Origin: Stenotrophomonas sp. ISL-67
GTDB lineage: Bacteria > Pseudomonadota > Gammaproteobacteria > Xanthomonadales > Xanthomonadaceae
Assembly (NCBI RefSeq): GCF_018612915.1
Contig: NZ_JAGGRL010000003.1
Location: forward strand, 1 to 64,000
DNA: 64,000 nucleotides
Direction of reading: 5' to 3'
Each line of letters opens with the position of its first letter. Positions within the stretch are counted from its first letter, which is position 1. A program made the position numbers and the translations under genes. The notes beneath the pieces are model-generated. The model searched no databases. It was given only the letters and a program-made list of their open reading frames with translations, and was not told the origin of the DNA. This document shows positions 33,322 through 41,922 of the stretch, in pieces.

Positions 33322-33418
33322 TGGGACACGCATGGCGTGTCGCTACGCCGACATTGCGTCATCGGGTCATGTTACGCGCGGGCGATGGTCCGCGTAGCGA
33401 CACGCCACGCGTGTCCCA
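33322..33418. repeat. facing pair of SMAG-type palindromes
   Basis: The minus-strand copy at 33322-33346 and the plus-strand copy GTAGCGACACGCCACGCGTG at 33394-33418 are near-identical and point away from each other, 47 bases apart. They lie between the carbonic-anhydrase-like gene and mnmG. Confidence 0.75.
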
Positions 33419-33427
33419 CGTAAACCA

Positions 33428-35317
33428 TCACGCCACCCGGCTGCGCCGCGCGCGCTCCAGGTGCACCAGCAGCAGCGAAATCGCGGCCGGGGTCATGCCC
33501 GGGATGCGCTGGGCCTGGCCGATGGTCTGCGGGCGCACCCGCTCCAGCTTCTGCTGCACTTCGGCCGACAGCCCGCGCACGCTGGCGTAATCGAACGCCG
33601 CATCGATGGCCGTGTTCTCATGGCGCTGCTGGCGTTCGATTTCCTCGCGCTGGCGGTCCAGGTAACCGGCGTACTTCACCCCGATCTCAACCTGCTCGGC
33701 CACCTTCGCATCGTCCACGCCCGGGCCCAGCGAGGGCACCTGCATCAGCTTGGCGTAGTCCAGTTCCGGGCGCTTTATCAGGTCCAGCACATTGGTTTCG
33801 CGGCTGACCGCCACGCCCAGCGCAGCTTCCACTTCGCGGCCCAGCGCGTTGGCCGGGGTCGCCCACAGCGCACGCAGGCGCGCCGATTCCTGCGCCACCG
33901 CCTCCTGCTTGGCCTGGAAGGCAGCCCAGCGGCGGTCGCCGACCACGCCCAGTTCGCGGCCGATGCCGGTCAGGCGCACGTCGGCGTTGTCTTCGCGCAG
34001 CTGCAGCCGGTACTCGGCGCGGCTGGTGAACATGCGGTACGGCTCGGTGGTGCCGTGGGTGATCAGATCGTCCACCAGCACGCCCAGGTAGGCCTCGTCG
34101 CGGCGCGGGCACCAGCCCGCTTCGTCGCGAACGTGGCGCGCGGCGTTGAGCCCGGCCAGCAGGCCCTGCGCGGCGGCTTCTTCATAGCCGGTGGTGCCGT
34201 TGATCTGGCCGGCGAAGAACAGCCCGGATACCGCCTTGGTCTCCAGCGTGTTGTTCAACCCGCGCGGGTCGAAGAAATCGTATTCGATGGCATAGCCCGG
34301 CCGCGTGATGTGCGCGTTTTCGAAGCCACGGATGCTGCGCACCAGCGCCAGCTGCACGTCGAACGGCAGCGAGGTGGAGATGCCGTTGGGGTAGATCTCC
34401 ACCACGTCCAGCCCTTCGGGCTCGACGAAGATCTGGTGGCTGGCCTTCTCGGCAAAGCGCACTACCTTGTCTTCGATGGACGGACAGTAACGCGGGCCGA
34501 TGCCCTCGATCTGGCCGCTGTACAGCGGCGAGCGGTGCAGTGCGCTGCGGATGATCTCGTGGGTGTGCCCGCTGGTGTGGGTGATCCAGCAGCTCACCTG
34601 GGCCGGGTGCTCGGCCACGCTGCCCAGGAAGGACATCACCGGGCGTGGATCGTCGCCCGGCTGCTCGTCCATCACGCTGTAATCCAGCGAGCGGCCATCG
34701 ATGCGCGGCGGGGTGCCGGTCTTGAGCCGGTCGATCGCGAACGGTCGCTCGCGCAGGCGCGCGGCCAGCGTGGTGGCCGGCGGATCGCCCATGCGGCCGG
34801 CCGCGTACTGGGTCTGGCCGACATGGATCTTGCCGGCCAGGAACGTGCCGGCGGTGAGCACCACCGCCGGGGCGTTGAACTGCAGCCCGGTCTGGGTGAT
34901 CACCCCGCGCACCGCGTCGCCCTCAATCACCAGGTCGTCCACGGCGGCCTGGAACACGGTCAGGTTCGGCTGCGCCTCGACCATGCCGCGGATGGCCATG
35001 CGGTACAGGTTGCGGTCGGCCTGGCAGCGGGTGGCGCGTACGGCCGGGCCCTTGGAGGCATTGAGCGTGCGCCATTGGATGCCGGCGCGGTCGGCGGCAT
35101 GCGCCATGGCGCCGCCCAGGGCGTCGATCTCCTTGACCAGGTGGCCCTTGCCGATGCCGCCGATGGCCGGGTTGCAGCTCATCGCGCCGATGGTTTCTAC
35201 GTTATGGGTCAGCAGCAGCGTACGTGCGCCGCTGCGGGCGGCCGCCAGCGCGGCTTCGGTGCCGGCATGGCCGCCGCCGATCACGATGACGTCGTAGCCG
35301 TAGAAAGAATCGGTCAT
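33428..35317 (-). CDS. mnmG: tRNA uridine-5-carboxymethylaminomethyl modification enzyme
   Basis: A 629-aa FAD enzyme that works with MnmE to modify the wobble uridine of several tRNAs. Start at ATG 35317 ([19 protein letters not shown]); the frame is open 45 codons further but lacks a ribosome site there. The FAD loop [32 protein letters not shown], the catalytic cysteine segment [12 protein letters not shown] and [20 protein letters not shown] are present. Full length for the family. Confidence 0.97.
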   Translation of the reverse strand: MTDSFYGYDVIVIGGGHAGTEAALAAARSGARTLLLTHNVETIGAMSCNPAIGGIGKGHLVKEIDALGGAMAHAADRAGIQWRTLNASKGPAVRATRCQADRNLYRMAIRGMVEAQPNLTVFQAAVDDLVIEGDAVRGVITQTGLQFNAPAVVLTAGTFLAGKIHVGQTQYAAGRMGDPPATTLAARLRERPFAIDRLKTGTPPRIDGRSLDYSVMDEQPGDDPRPVMSFLGSVAEHPAQVSCWITHTSGHTHEIIRSALHRSPLYSGQIEGIGPRYCPSIEDKVVRFAEKASHQIFVEPEGLDVVEIYPNGISTSLPFDVQLALVRSIRGFENAHITRPGYAIEYDFFDPRGLNNTLETKAVSGLFFAGQINGTTGYEEAAAQGLLAGLNAARHVRDEAGWCPRRDEAYLGVLVDDLITHGTTEPYRMFTSRAEYRLQLREDNADVRLTGIGRELGVVGDRRWAAFQAKQEAVAQESARLRALWATPANALGREVEAALGVAVSRETNVLDLIKRPELDYAKLMQVPSLGPGVDDAKVAEQVEIGVKYAGYLDRQREEIERQQRHENTAIDAAFDYASVRGLSAEVQQKLERVRPQTIGQAQRIPGMTPAAISLLLVHLERARRSRVA

Positions 35318-35445
35318 GGGGTGCTCTGGGGCAGGGCCGGCATGGCCCGGATCAGCCCCGGGACAGGGCGCGGCGGTCATTTTAGCGCCGTTCGCGCCGG
35401 GTCCGTGAACGGGGGCCAGCAAAAAAAACGCATCCGACCCTAAAG

Positions 35446-35462
35446 TTGGCACGTTCTCTGCA
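35446..35462 (+). promoter_or_regulatory. sigma-54 (-24/-12) promoter
   Basis: TTGGCACGTTCTCTGCA fits the RpoN consensus TGGCACG-N4-TTGCA with one mismatch (C for the first T of the -12 box). GG at 35448-35449 and GC at 35460-35461 have exactly the required 12-base register. Expected transcription start is about 35473. No coding gene follows on this strand before a strong terminator at 35558-35593. Confidence 0.7.
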
Positions 35463-35472
35463 GATAACCCAA

Positions 35473-35593
35473 TAGCACCCAGGATGGCAGGCGCCGAAAG
35501 GCACTACGGACCGGAATTGGAACAGGGGCCGGTTCATGCGCATCATGGGGAAGCAGAAGGGCCGGTAGTCGGGGGACTGCCGGCCCTGTTTTT
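35473..35593 (+). ncRNA. candidate sigma-54-dependent small RNA
   Basis: About 120 bases lie between a well-formed -24/-12 promoter and a Rho-independent terminator, in a 492-base intergenic region, with no credible coding frame. The frame starting at 35484 has no spaced ribosome site and would read through the terminator. Two GGGCCGG segments (35526-35532 and 35560-35566) can each pair with the same CCGGCCC (35580-35586), so alternative folds are possible. The position between mnmG (minus) and the downstream lipoprotein (minus) makes it an independent unit. Target and class unknown. Confidence 0.6.
35558..35593 (+). terminator. Rho-independent terminator of the candidate sRNA
   Basis: AGGGCCGGTAGT pairs with ACTGCCGGCCCT (one G-T) around a short G-rich loop and is followed by GTTTTT. 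Confidence 0.85.
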
Positions 35594-35610
35594 ATCGCCT
35601 TGGAAAACAA

Positions 35611-35635
35611 AAGGCCCCGCCATTGGCGGGGCCTT
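35611..35635. terminator. bidirectional hairpin terminator
   Basis: AAGGCCCCGCC and GGCGGGGCCTT form a perfect 11-bp stem with a 3-base loop. The strand with the better U-run is the minus strand (TTTTGTTTTCC after the stem), so it may also end minus-strand transcripts coming from the lipoprotein gene. Confidence 0.65.
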
Positions 35636-35642
35636 CTGCATT

Positions 35643-35707
35643 GTAGGTGCCGACATCCGACAGGGCCGGAACAGGGGGGATCCAGATGTTCCTGTCGGAT
35701 ATCGACA
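35643..35707. repeat. GTAG-headed long hairpin
   Basis: GTAG at 35643, then 17-base arms (35648-35664 and 35691-35707) that match in 15 positions around a 26-base loop. Longer than a standard SMAG but with the same GTAG head. Nothing coding nearby. Confidence 0.5.
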
Positions 35708-35809
35708 TAGAGCTCAATGTGACGCCGTATGTCGTTTTTGTCACTTTTCGACCGAGGTCGTCACTGCCCGGCTAGATTGACCTGCCAGGCAGGTGAAAAT
35801 CAAGCGGTC

Positions 35810-36355
35810 TCATCTCTCTTGTGTGCGCTGGTTCAACTTATTCATGTTGCGCCAGGGGGAGCCATTGTTCCGTTGGGCCGGCGGGTTGGGCCGGGACTGC
35901 GGCGCGCCCACCGGTCGCTGCTGCTGCGGTTGGGGACGCTGCTGCGGCGGGCGGTTCTGACGCGGCGGGCGCGAACCCACCGAATCCATGTTCCGCCAGG
36001 GCGAACCGCCGTTATTGGGCGGGCGCGGACGGTCGGGGGGGCGCACCTGGCCACCATTGCCATTGCCCGGGCGGGGCGGCGGGCGGTGGTGATGCGGCGG
36101 GCGGTAGTTCGGGTACGGCCGGTAGATCGGGTAGTTGCTGTAGCCACCGTAGCCGCCATAGCCGTAATAGCCGCCACCCCCGTAGTAGCCGCTGCCGTAG
36201 CCATACGGGTAGCCGGCGGGGTAGCGGTATTCCACCGACGGTGCACCGTGGTAATAGCCGGTGCCACCGCCGCCACCGCCGCCGACATAGTCGTAGGTCG
36301 CGCAACCGGACAGCGTCAGCAACAGGCCGCCGGCAAGTATCAGGCGCATCTTCAT
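35810..36355 (-). CDS. Gly/Tyr/Pro-rich lipoprotein
   Basis: A 181-aa lipoprotein started at ATG 36355, with lipobox LSGC (Cys16). A Gly run (about 22-29) and a Tyr-Gly-rich segment are followed by a Pro/Arg/Asn-rich half. The peptide GSPWRNM occurs twice, near residue 117 and near residue 166. No folded domain is recognisable; probably an outer-membrane or surface-exposed low-complexity protein. Compositional bias makes homology searches unreliable. Divergent from the dehydratase gene. Confidence 0.7.
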   Translation of the reverse strand: MKMRLILAGGLLLTLSGCATYDYVGGGGGGGTGYYHGAPSVEYRYPAGYPYGYGSGYYGGGGYYGYGGYGGYSNYPIYRPYPNYRPPHHHRPPPRPGNGNGGQVRPPDRPRPPNNGGSPWRNMDSVGSRPPRQNRPPQQRPQPQQQRPVGAPQSRPNPPAQRNNGSPWRNMNKLNQRTQER

Positions 36356-36470
36356 GAAGGGGTCCCCCCTGTAGGGTATGGGCCCAGCATCAGGCCGCCG
36401 CATTGAATCGGCCCTTAACTTTGCCCGGGCCGGATGAACGGTTGCCATCGTGGCACGTTAATCTTGTGTC

Positions 36471-37430
36471 ATGACCGATTCATCCCTGCCCTGCGCCGAT
36501 GACCTGTTGGCTGCCGCCGCGCGGATCGCGCCGCACGCCAGCGTCACGCCGGTCCTGCACTCGCAGGTCCTGGACGTGATGAGCGGGGCGCGACTGGCCT
36601 TCAAGGCCGAGCATCTGCAACGGGGCGGTGCGTTCAAGTTCCGCGGTGCCTGCAACGCGGTCTGGGCCCTGCCGGAGGCGGTGGCCGCGCGGGGGGTGGT
36701 CACCCATTCGTCGGGCAACCATGGCGCCGCGCTGGCGCTGGCCGCCCGCACGCGTGGCGTTGCCTGCCATGTGGTGGTACCGGAAGGGGCGGTGGCGGCC
36801 AAGCTGGCCAACATCGTGCGCCACGGCGCCACCCTGTGGCGCTGCGCGCCCACCATCGCCGCGCGCGAGGCCATGTGCGCCCAGGTGGAGGCAAACACCG
36901 GCGCCACCCTGGTCCATCCCTACACCAGTTCCCACGTGATTGCCGGGCAGGGCACCGTGGCGCTGGAACTGTTGGGCAGCCATGGCCCGTTCGACACCCT
37001 GGTGGTGCCGGTGGGCGGCGGCGGCCTGGCGGCCGGAACCCGGCTGGCACTGCAGGCGGTGGCCGCGCGCACGCGGCTGGTGCTGGCCGAACCGGAGGGC
37101 GCGGCCGATACGGCCCGTTCGCTGGCCGCTGGCGAGCGCCGCCTCGACTTCACCCCCGACACGATCTGCGATGGCCTGCGCGGCACCCTCGGTGCACCCA
37201 ACTTCGCGCTGCTGCACGGCGCGGCCGAGGTGATCACCGTGGACGATGCGGCCACCGTCGCGGCCATGCGCCTGCTCTGGCAGGTGCTCAAGCAGGTGGT
37301 GGAGCCGTCCTCGGCGATTGCCCTGGCCGCGATCCTGTCCCAGCCGGCCCGCTTCGCCGGGCAGCGGGTGGGCGTGGTGCTGTCCGGTGGCAACGTCGAC
37401 CTTGATGCCCTGCCATGGGCGGTGGCATGA
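36471..37430 (+). CDS. PLP-dependent threonine/serine dehydratase-like enzyme
   Basis: A 319-aa fold-type II PLP enzyme. The lysine of GGAFKFRGA (about 52-60) binds the cofactor, SSGNHGAALA (about 82-91) holds its phosphate-side residues, and VGGGGLAAG (about 180-188) is the glycine loop. There is no C-terminal ACT domain, so it is closer to catabolic dehydratases or serine racemase than to IlvA. The substrate (Thr, Ser or hydroxyaspartate) cannot be told by eye. ATGA overlap with the YdcF-like gene. Confidence 0.85.
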   Translation: MTDSSLPCADDLLAAAARIAPHASVTPVLHSQVLDVMSGARLAFKAEHLQRGGAFKFRGACNAVWALPEAVAARGVVTHSSGNHGAALALAARTRGVACHVVVPEGAVAAKLANIVRHGATLWRCAPTIAAREAMCAQVEANTGATLVHPYTSSHVIAGQGTVALELLGSHGPFDTLVVPVGGGGLAAGTRLALQAVAARTRLVLAEPEGAADTARSLAAGERRLDFTPDTICDGLRGTLGAPNFALLHGAAEVITVDDAATVAAMRLLWQVLKQVVEPSSAIALAAILSQPARFAGQRVGVVLSGGNVDLDALPWAVA

Positions 37431-38038
37431 GCCGGCGCGCACGGGTAGGGCTGGCGGGTTGGCTGTGGCGGCTGTGCATGCTGCTGGCGGCCTGGCTGCT
37501 GTGCGTGACTGCCTGGATCGTCTGGGTCGGCGAGCGCGACCAGGCGGCCAAAGCCGACGCCATCATCGTGCTGGGTGCGGCCGCCTACGATGCCAAGCCC
37601 TCGCCGGTGTTCGAAGAGCGCATACGGCATGGGCTGGATCTGTACCGCCAGGGATATGCGCCGCTGCTGATATTTACCGGGGGCTATGGCGGTACTGGTG
37701 CGCGTTTTTCCGAATCGCAGGTCGCGCGTCGCTACGCCTTGAAACAGGGCGTACCGGAAGACGCGATCCTGATCGAAACCGCGTCGCGTACCACCCGCCA
37801 GAACCTGGTCGAGGCGCGCCTGCTGATGGACCAGCACAAGCTGCACCGGGTGATCATCGTCAGCGATCCGCTGCACATGGCGCGCGCGCTGCGCCTGGCC
37901 CGCGAACTGGGTATCGATGCGCTGGCGTCGTCAACGCCGAGCACGCGCTTCCGCAGCTTCCACACCAGCTGGAAGTTTCTGGTGCAGGAAATCTACTTCT
38001 TCCACCGCGACATGTTCCCGTCCGCGAACGGTTCCTGA
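37427..38038 (+). CDS. YdcF/SanA-family (DUF218) protein
   Basis: A 203-aa protein started at the ATG overlapping the dehydratase stop. One N-terminal transmembrane helix (about 10-32), then a DUF218 domain: DAIIVLGAAAYDAKPSPVFEER, LLIFTGGYG, ETASRTTRQNLVEA and IIVSDPLHMARA. SanA/YdcF proteins affect envelope permeability; the biochemical activity is unresolved. Confidence 0.85.
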   Translation: MSRRARVGLAGWLWRLCMLLAAWLLCVTAWIVWVGERDQAAKADAIIVLGAAAYDAKPSPVFEERIRHGLDLYRQGYAPLLIFTGGYGGTGARFSESQVARRYALKQGVPEDAILIETASRTTRQNLVEARLLMDQHKLHRVIIVSDPLHMARALRLARELGIDALASSTPSTRFRSFHTSWKFLVQEIYFFHRDMFPSANGS

Positions 38039-38055
38039 CCGCGTCGGACACGCCA

Positions 38056-38940
38056 TCAGGTGGTCCTGCGCCGGATTGGAATCGCCGACACCGGCACGCT
38101 CGCCACATCCTGCCCGCGCTCACGAATCGGTGCGCCCGCGTCCGGCGACCACGCATGTGCATAGATCACCTCCCAGCTGCTGGGCAGCGTACCGTCTTCC
38201 CGGCGCAGCGGCTCATACGCGGCGCGCGCTGCAGCGAAACGACCGCGCCCGGTCAGCGTATGCCGGCGATCCACGCGCGCGTGGGTGGCGCCGATCGCGC
38301 GCAGCTCGCGCATCAGCGCATCCATGTCCGGATAGGTCAGCGTGAACAGGTCGCGGTCCAGCACCGGATCGCGGAAGCCGGACATCATCAGCGCATCGCC
38401 GAACTGGGCAATGGGGGGGAAGCGGCTCACGTGCGAGCGGTCGTCGGCACTGGCGAACGCGTCACGCAGCTCGATCAGCGTTTCCGGCCCGAAGGTCGAG
38501 CACACCAGCAGCCCACCTGGCTTGAGCACCCTGCGGAAGCCGGCAAACACCGCCGGCAGGTCTTCCACCCACTGCAGGCACAGGTTGCTGTAGATCACAT
38601 CCACGCTCTGGTCGCGCAGCGGCAATGCCTGCGCATCGCCGCATACGCGGGTGAACGGCTTCCACCAGCCGGCCTGCTTCTTCGCCTCGCGCAGCATCGG
38701 CTCGGCCATGTCCAGCGCAATCACCTGCGCCTTGGGCCAGCGCTTCTTCATGGCTGCACTGGCGTGCCCGGTGCCACTGCCAACGTCCAGTACCACCTCC
38801 GGCTGCCGGCTCTCCAGGTAATCCAGCGATTCGAGCAGCCGCTTCTCCACCTCGCGCTGCAGGGCAGCGGCGGCGTCGTAACTGCTGGCGGCGCGCGAGA
38901 ACGCGCGGCGGACGTGCTGGGAATCAAAGCTGGCGGTCAT
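38056..38940 (-). CDS. bioC: malonyl-ACP O-methyltransferase
   Basis: A 294-aa SAM-dependent methyltransferase that makes the methyl ester primer for pimeloyl-ACP synthesis. The N-terminus (RRAFSRAASSYDAAAALQREV) is the BioC signature. The SAM loop VLDVGSGTGH (about 50-59), the acidic residue of IALDMAEPML, and SNLCLQWVEDL are present. Last gene of the minus-strand biotin cluster; a SMAG element separates it from the SDR gene upstream. Slightly longer than the usual 250-270 aa. Confidence 0.92.
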   Translation of the reverse strand: MTASFDSQHVRRAFSRAASSYDAAAALQREVEKRLLESLDYLESRQPEVVLDVGSGTGHASAAMKKRWPKAQVIALDMAEPMLREAKKQAGWWKPFTRVCGDAQALPLRDQSVDVIYSNLCLQWVEDLPAVFAGFRRVLKPGGLLVCSTFGPETLIELRDAFASADDRSHVSRFPPIAQFGDALMMSGFRDPVLDRDLFTLTYPDMDALMRELRAIGATHARVDRRHTLTGRGRFAAARAAYEPLRREDGTLPSSWEVIYAHAWSPDAGAPIRERGQDVASVPVSAIPIRRRTT

Positions 38941-38971
38941 GAAGGCTCACTACATAATGCAAAGACATGCG

Positions 38972-38996
38972 GTAGCGCACGACCGTGGGTCGTGCG
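38972..38996 (+). repeat. SMAG/REP palindrome
   Basis: GTAGCGCACGACC/GGTCGTGC around a 3-base loop, inside the biotin cluster between the SDR gene and bioC. It could lower bioC expression relative to bioB-bioF-bioH. Confidence 0.8.
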
Positions 38997-39004
38997 ACGA
39001 AAAC

Positions 39005-39787
39005 TCAAAACGTACCGGGATACGCCCCGCCATCAATCAACAGGTTCTGCCCGGTGATGTAACCCGACTGCGCGCTGCACAGGAACGCGCACGCCGCGCC
39101 GAACTCATCGGCGGTACCGAAGCGTCCGGCCGGAATGTGGGTGCGCTTGCGTTCGGCGATCTGCCCGGCATCCACGCCCTGCTGCTGGGCCATGTAGGCG
39201 AAGTTGCCGCGCAGCCGGTCGGTGTCGAACTGGCCGGGCAGCAGGTTGTTGAGGGTGACGTTGTGGGCCACGGTGCGGCGTGCCAGCCCGGCGACGAACC
39301 CGGTCAGGCCCGAGCGCGCGCCATTGGACAGGCCCAGGATGTCTATGGGTGCCTTCACCGACGAGGAGGTGATGTTGACCACCCGGCCGAAGCCGCGCTC
39401 GATCATGCCGTCCACCGTGGCACGGATCAGCGCGATCGGCGCCAGCATGTTCGCGTCCAGCGCGGCGATCCAGTCCTCGCGCTCGAACTGGCGGAAATCA
39501 CCGGCGGGCGGGCCACCGGCGTTGTTGACCAGGATGTCGACCTGCGGGCACGCAGCCAGCGCCGCGGCGCGGCCGGCCTCGGTGGTGACATCGGCAACCA
39601 CCGTGACGACCTTGCCGGCGCCTGGCAGCGCCTGCAGTTCGGCGCCGGCGCGGGCCAGGGCTTCCTCACCCCGGGCGGCGATCACCACGTTCACGCCTTC
39701 GCGCGCCAGGGCACGTGCGCAGCCCAGGCCCAGGCCTTTGCTGGCAGCGCAGACCAGGGCCCAGCGGCCGGCGATTCCAAGGTCCAT
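39005..39787 (-). CDS. atypical SDR oxidoreductase in the biotin cluster
   Basis: A 260-aa Rossmann protein. The nucleotide motif CAASKGLGLG (13-22), NNAGG (about 87-91) and the active-site Ser segment ITSSS are present. The usual Tyr-x-x-x-Lys is replaced by Ser-x-x-x-Arg (SNGAR), a substitution seen in a divergent SDR subgroup. Catalysis by the classical mechanism is doubtful. It lies between bioH and bioC with spacings of about 60 bases, so it is probably cotranscribed. A role in fatty acid or pimeloyl metabolism is possible. Confidence 0.8.
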   Translation of the reverse strand: MDLGIAGRWALVCAASKGLGLGCARALAREGVNVVIAARGEEALARAGAELQALPGAGKVVTVVADVTTEAGRAAALAACPQVDILVNNAGGPPAGDFRQFEREDWIAALDANMLAPIALIRATVDGMIERGFGRVVNITSSSVKAPIDILGLSNGARSGLTGFVAGLARRTVAHNVTLNNLLPGQFDTDRLRGNFAYMAQQQGVDAGQIAERKRTHIPAGRFGTADEFGAACAFLCSAQSGYITGQNLLIDGGAYPGTF

Positions 39788-39845
39788 GCATCAGCTCCAT
39801 AAAAAGGGACAGGCGTACATGATCGGCGATGCGCGTGCGCGTGGG

Positions 39846-40607
39846 TCAGGAAAGCGAGGCAACGAAGTGTTGCAGCTGCGCCGCCACCTCATCGGTGTGG
39901 CCCAGGAACGGCGCATGCCCGCCATGGGCGACCACATGCATGCTGGAACGCGGTGCCAGCGCGGCGGCGGCCTGCATTGCCCGCGCGGAGACCAGCCGGT
40001 CGCGCTGCCCGGCCAGCCACAGGCTGGGCGTGGCCAGGCCGGGCAGGGCGCCGCGCAGGTCGGTGTTTTCCAGCAGGCGCAGGCCTTCCTGCAGGGCGCG
40101 CGGGGCGGGTTCACCGCGCTCCACCAGCGCCGCGCGCAGGGTGCGCAGTTCCTGCCGGGCGTGTTCAGAGCCCATCGCATCCAGGGCCAGGAAGCGCTCC
40201 AGCGTGCCGCGGTAATCCTGTGCCAGGTCCTGGCCAAACTGCTCGAACACCGACGTTTCCACTGCGTATGGCCAGTCCTCGCCGCGCACGAAGCGTGGCG
40301 TGGCGGCGATCATCGCCAGCCCGCGCACCTTGGGCAGCGTGGCCGCCGCATGCAGCGCGAACAGTCCGCCCAGCGACCAGCCGCACCAGACCGCCGGTGG
40401 GGTGGCGGCCGCTATCGCGCTGACCACGAACGGCAGGCGCAGCGGGGTGGCATCGTCGCGGCTGTTGCCGTGCCCGGGCAGGTCGACCAGGTGCAGCTGG
40501 AACTGCGTGGAAAGGCGCTCGACCAGCGGCGCGAACACGCCGCCGTGCAGGGCCCAACCGTGGATCAGTACCAGTGCCGGCCCGCTGCCGACCACCTCGA
40601 TATGCAT
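39846..40607 (-). CDS. bioH: pimeloyl-ACP methyl ester esterase
   Basis: A 253-aa alpha/beta hydrolase started at ATG 40607 (MHIEVVGSGPALVLIHGWALHG); four codons upstream is a second ATG. The nucleophile elbow is CGWSLGG (Ser at about 81), the acid is in GQRDRLV and the His in HGGHAPFLGH. It cuts the methyl ester when the pimeloyl chain is complete, ending the BioC-started cycle. 22 bases after bioF. Confidence 0.93.
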   Translation of the reverse strand: MHIEVVGSGPALVLIHGWALHGGVFAPLVERLSTQFQLHLVDLPGHGNSRDDATPLRLPFVVSAIAAATPPAVWCGWSLGGLFALHAAATLPKVRGLAMIAATPRFVRGEDWPYAVETSVFEQFGQDLAQDYRGTLERFLALDAMGSEHARQELRTLRAALVERGEPAPRALQEGLRLLENTDLRGALPGLATPSLWLAGQRDRLVSARAMQAAAALAPRSSMHVVAHGGHAPFLGHTDEVAAQLQHFVASLS

Positions 40608-40629
40608 GCTCACACCCAACCGCCGTGCA

Positions 40630-41841
40630 TCACGCGCTCAGTGCATCCAGCGTCTGCTGGCGCAGCACCTGGTCGCGCGCGTGTGCAATGGCATCGGTGA
40701 GCGCGCGTACTTCCGGCACCGTGTGCAGCGCCGACAGGGTCACGCGCAGGCGCGCCTTGCCTTCGGGCACGGTCGGCGGACGGATCGCGCTGACCAGGAA
40801 ACCGGCTGCTTCCAGCGCGGCCGACAGCGCCACCACCGTCGATTCGGCCCCGCACAGCAGCGGCTGGATCGGTGTATCGGAGGGCATCAGTTCCAGCCCA
40901 TGCTGGCGCGCGCCGGCACGGAACACGCCGACCAGTTCGGCCAGCTTTTCGCGGCGCCAGTCGTCGCGGCGCGCCAGCTTCACGGCGGCCAATGCAGCAG
41001 CGGCCTGCGCCGGCGGCACTGCCGTGGTGTAGATGTAGGGGCGCGCGGTTTCGGCCAGGTGCTGGATCATCGCTTCGTCGCCCACCACCAGCGCGCCGCT
41101 GCCACCCAATGCCTTGCCCAGCGTGACCAGCTGCAGCGGCACATCGGCTACGCCCAGCCCGGCCTCCGCCACGCAGCCACGTCCGTGCTCACCGATGACG
41201 CCCACGCCATGCGCGTCGTCCACGTACAACAACGCTTCCTGCATGCGTGCAACCAGCGAAAGCGAACGCAGCGGGGCGATGTCGCCATCCATGCTGAAGA
41301 CACCATCGGTGACCAGCATCGCCGCGCCGTCCGGCGCATGCTTGAGCTGGCGCAGTGAGCCTTCGGTATCCAGGTGCGGGTAGCGGCGCAGCCGGCAGCC
41401 GGCCAGGCGCGTGGCATCGAGCAGGCTGGCGTGGTTGAGCCGGTCCTGCACGCACACATCGTCTTCTTCGCTGAGCAGCGCCTGCTGTACGGCCAGGTTG
41501 GCGGCAAAGCCGCTGCCGAACAGCAGCGCACGCGGGTAGCCCAGCCAATCGGCCACTTCCCGTTCCAGCGCTTCATGCAGCGCATGGTGGCCGCAGATCA
41601 GGTGCGAGGCCGTCGCCCCGGCGCCTTCGCGCGCGGCGGCGTCCTGCAGGGCGCTGACCACGCCGAACTGCTGGGACAGGCCCAGGTAGTCGTTGCTGCA
41701 GAAGCCAGTGAGCCACTGGCCATTGAGTTCCAGACGCACGCCATCCCGGCGGGTCACGGTGCGGCGCGCGCGGATCCGCCCCTGCGCGTCGCGAAGCTTG
41801 CGCTGGGACTGGATGCGGTCGTGCAGGTCAGGGCGGGCCAT
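40630..41841 (-). CDS. bioF: 8-amino-7-oxononanoate synthase
   Basis: A 403-aa PLP enzyme joining pimeloyl-ACP and alanine. Start at ATG 41841. [21 protein letters not shown], the PLP lysine region [11 protein letters not shown] (Lys about 244) and [12 protein letters not shown] are conserved. Follows bioB after 81 bases. Confidence 0.95.
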   Translation of the reverse strand: MARPDLHDRIQSQRKLRDAQGRIRARRTVTRRDGVRLELNGQWLTGFCSNDYLGLSQQFGVVSALQDAAAREGAGATASHLICGHHALHEALEREVADWLGYPRALLFGSGFAANLAVQQALLSEEDDVCVQDRLNHASLLDATRLAGCRLRRYPHLDTEGSLRQLKHAPDGAAMLVTDGVFSMDGDIAPLRSLSLVARMQEALLYVDDAHGVGVIGEHGRGCVAEAGLGVADVPLQLVTLGKALGGSGALVVGDEAMIQHLAETARPYIYTTAVPPAQAAAALAAVKLARRDDWRREKLAELVGVFRAGARQHGLELMPSDTPIQPLLCGAESTVVALSAALEAAGFLVSAIRPPTVPEGKARLRVTLSALHTVPEVRALTDAIAHARDQVLRQQTLDALSA

Positions 41842-41922
41842 GGTCGTCAATGTCTCATGGGCGGACAGGGGAGCTAGCGTACCCGGTTGCCGGGCGTTGC
41901 GCTGTACCGCCGGGCGCAGGGC

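Noticed and set aside
35484-35780. 98-aa plus-strand frame after the sigma-54 promoter
   Set aside because: Only a weak AGG directly touching the ATG, it reads through a strong terminator and a second hairpin, and its composition is not protein-like. An RNA gene is the better explanation.
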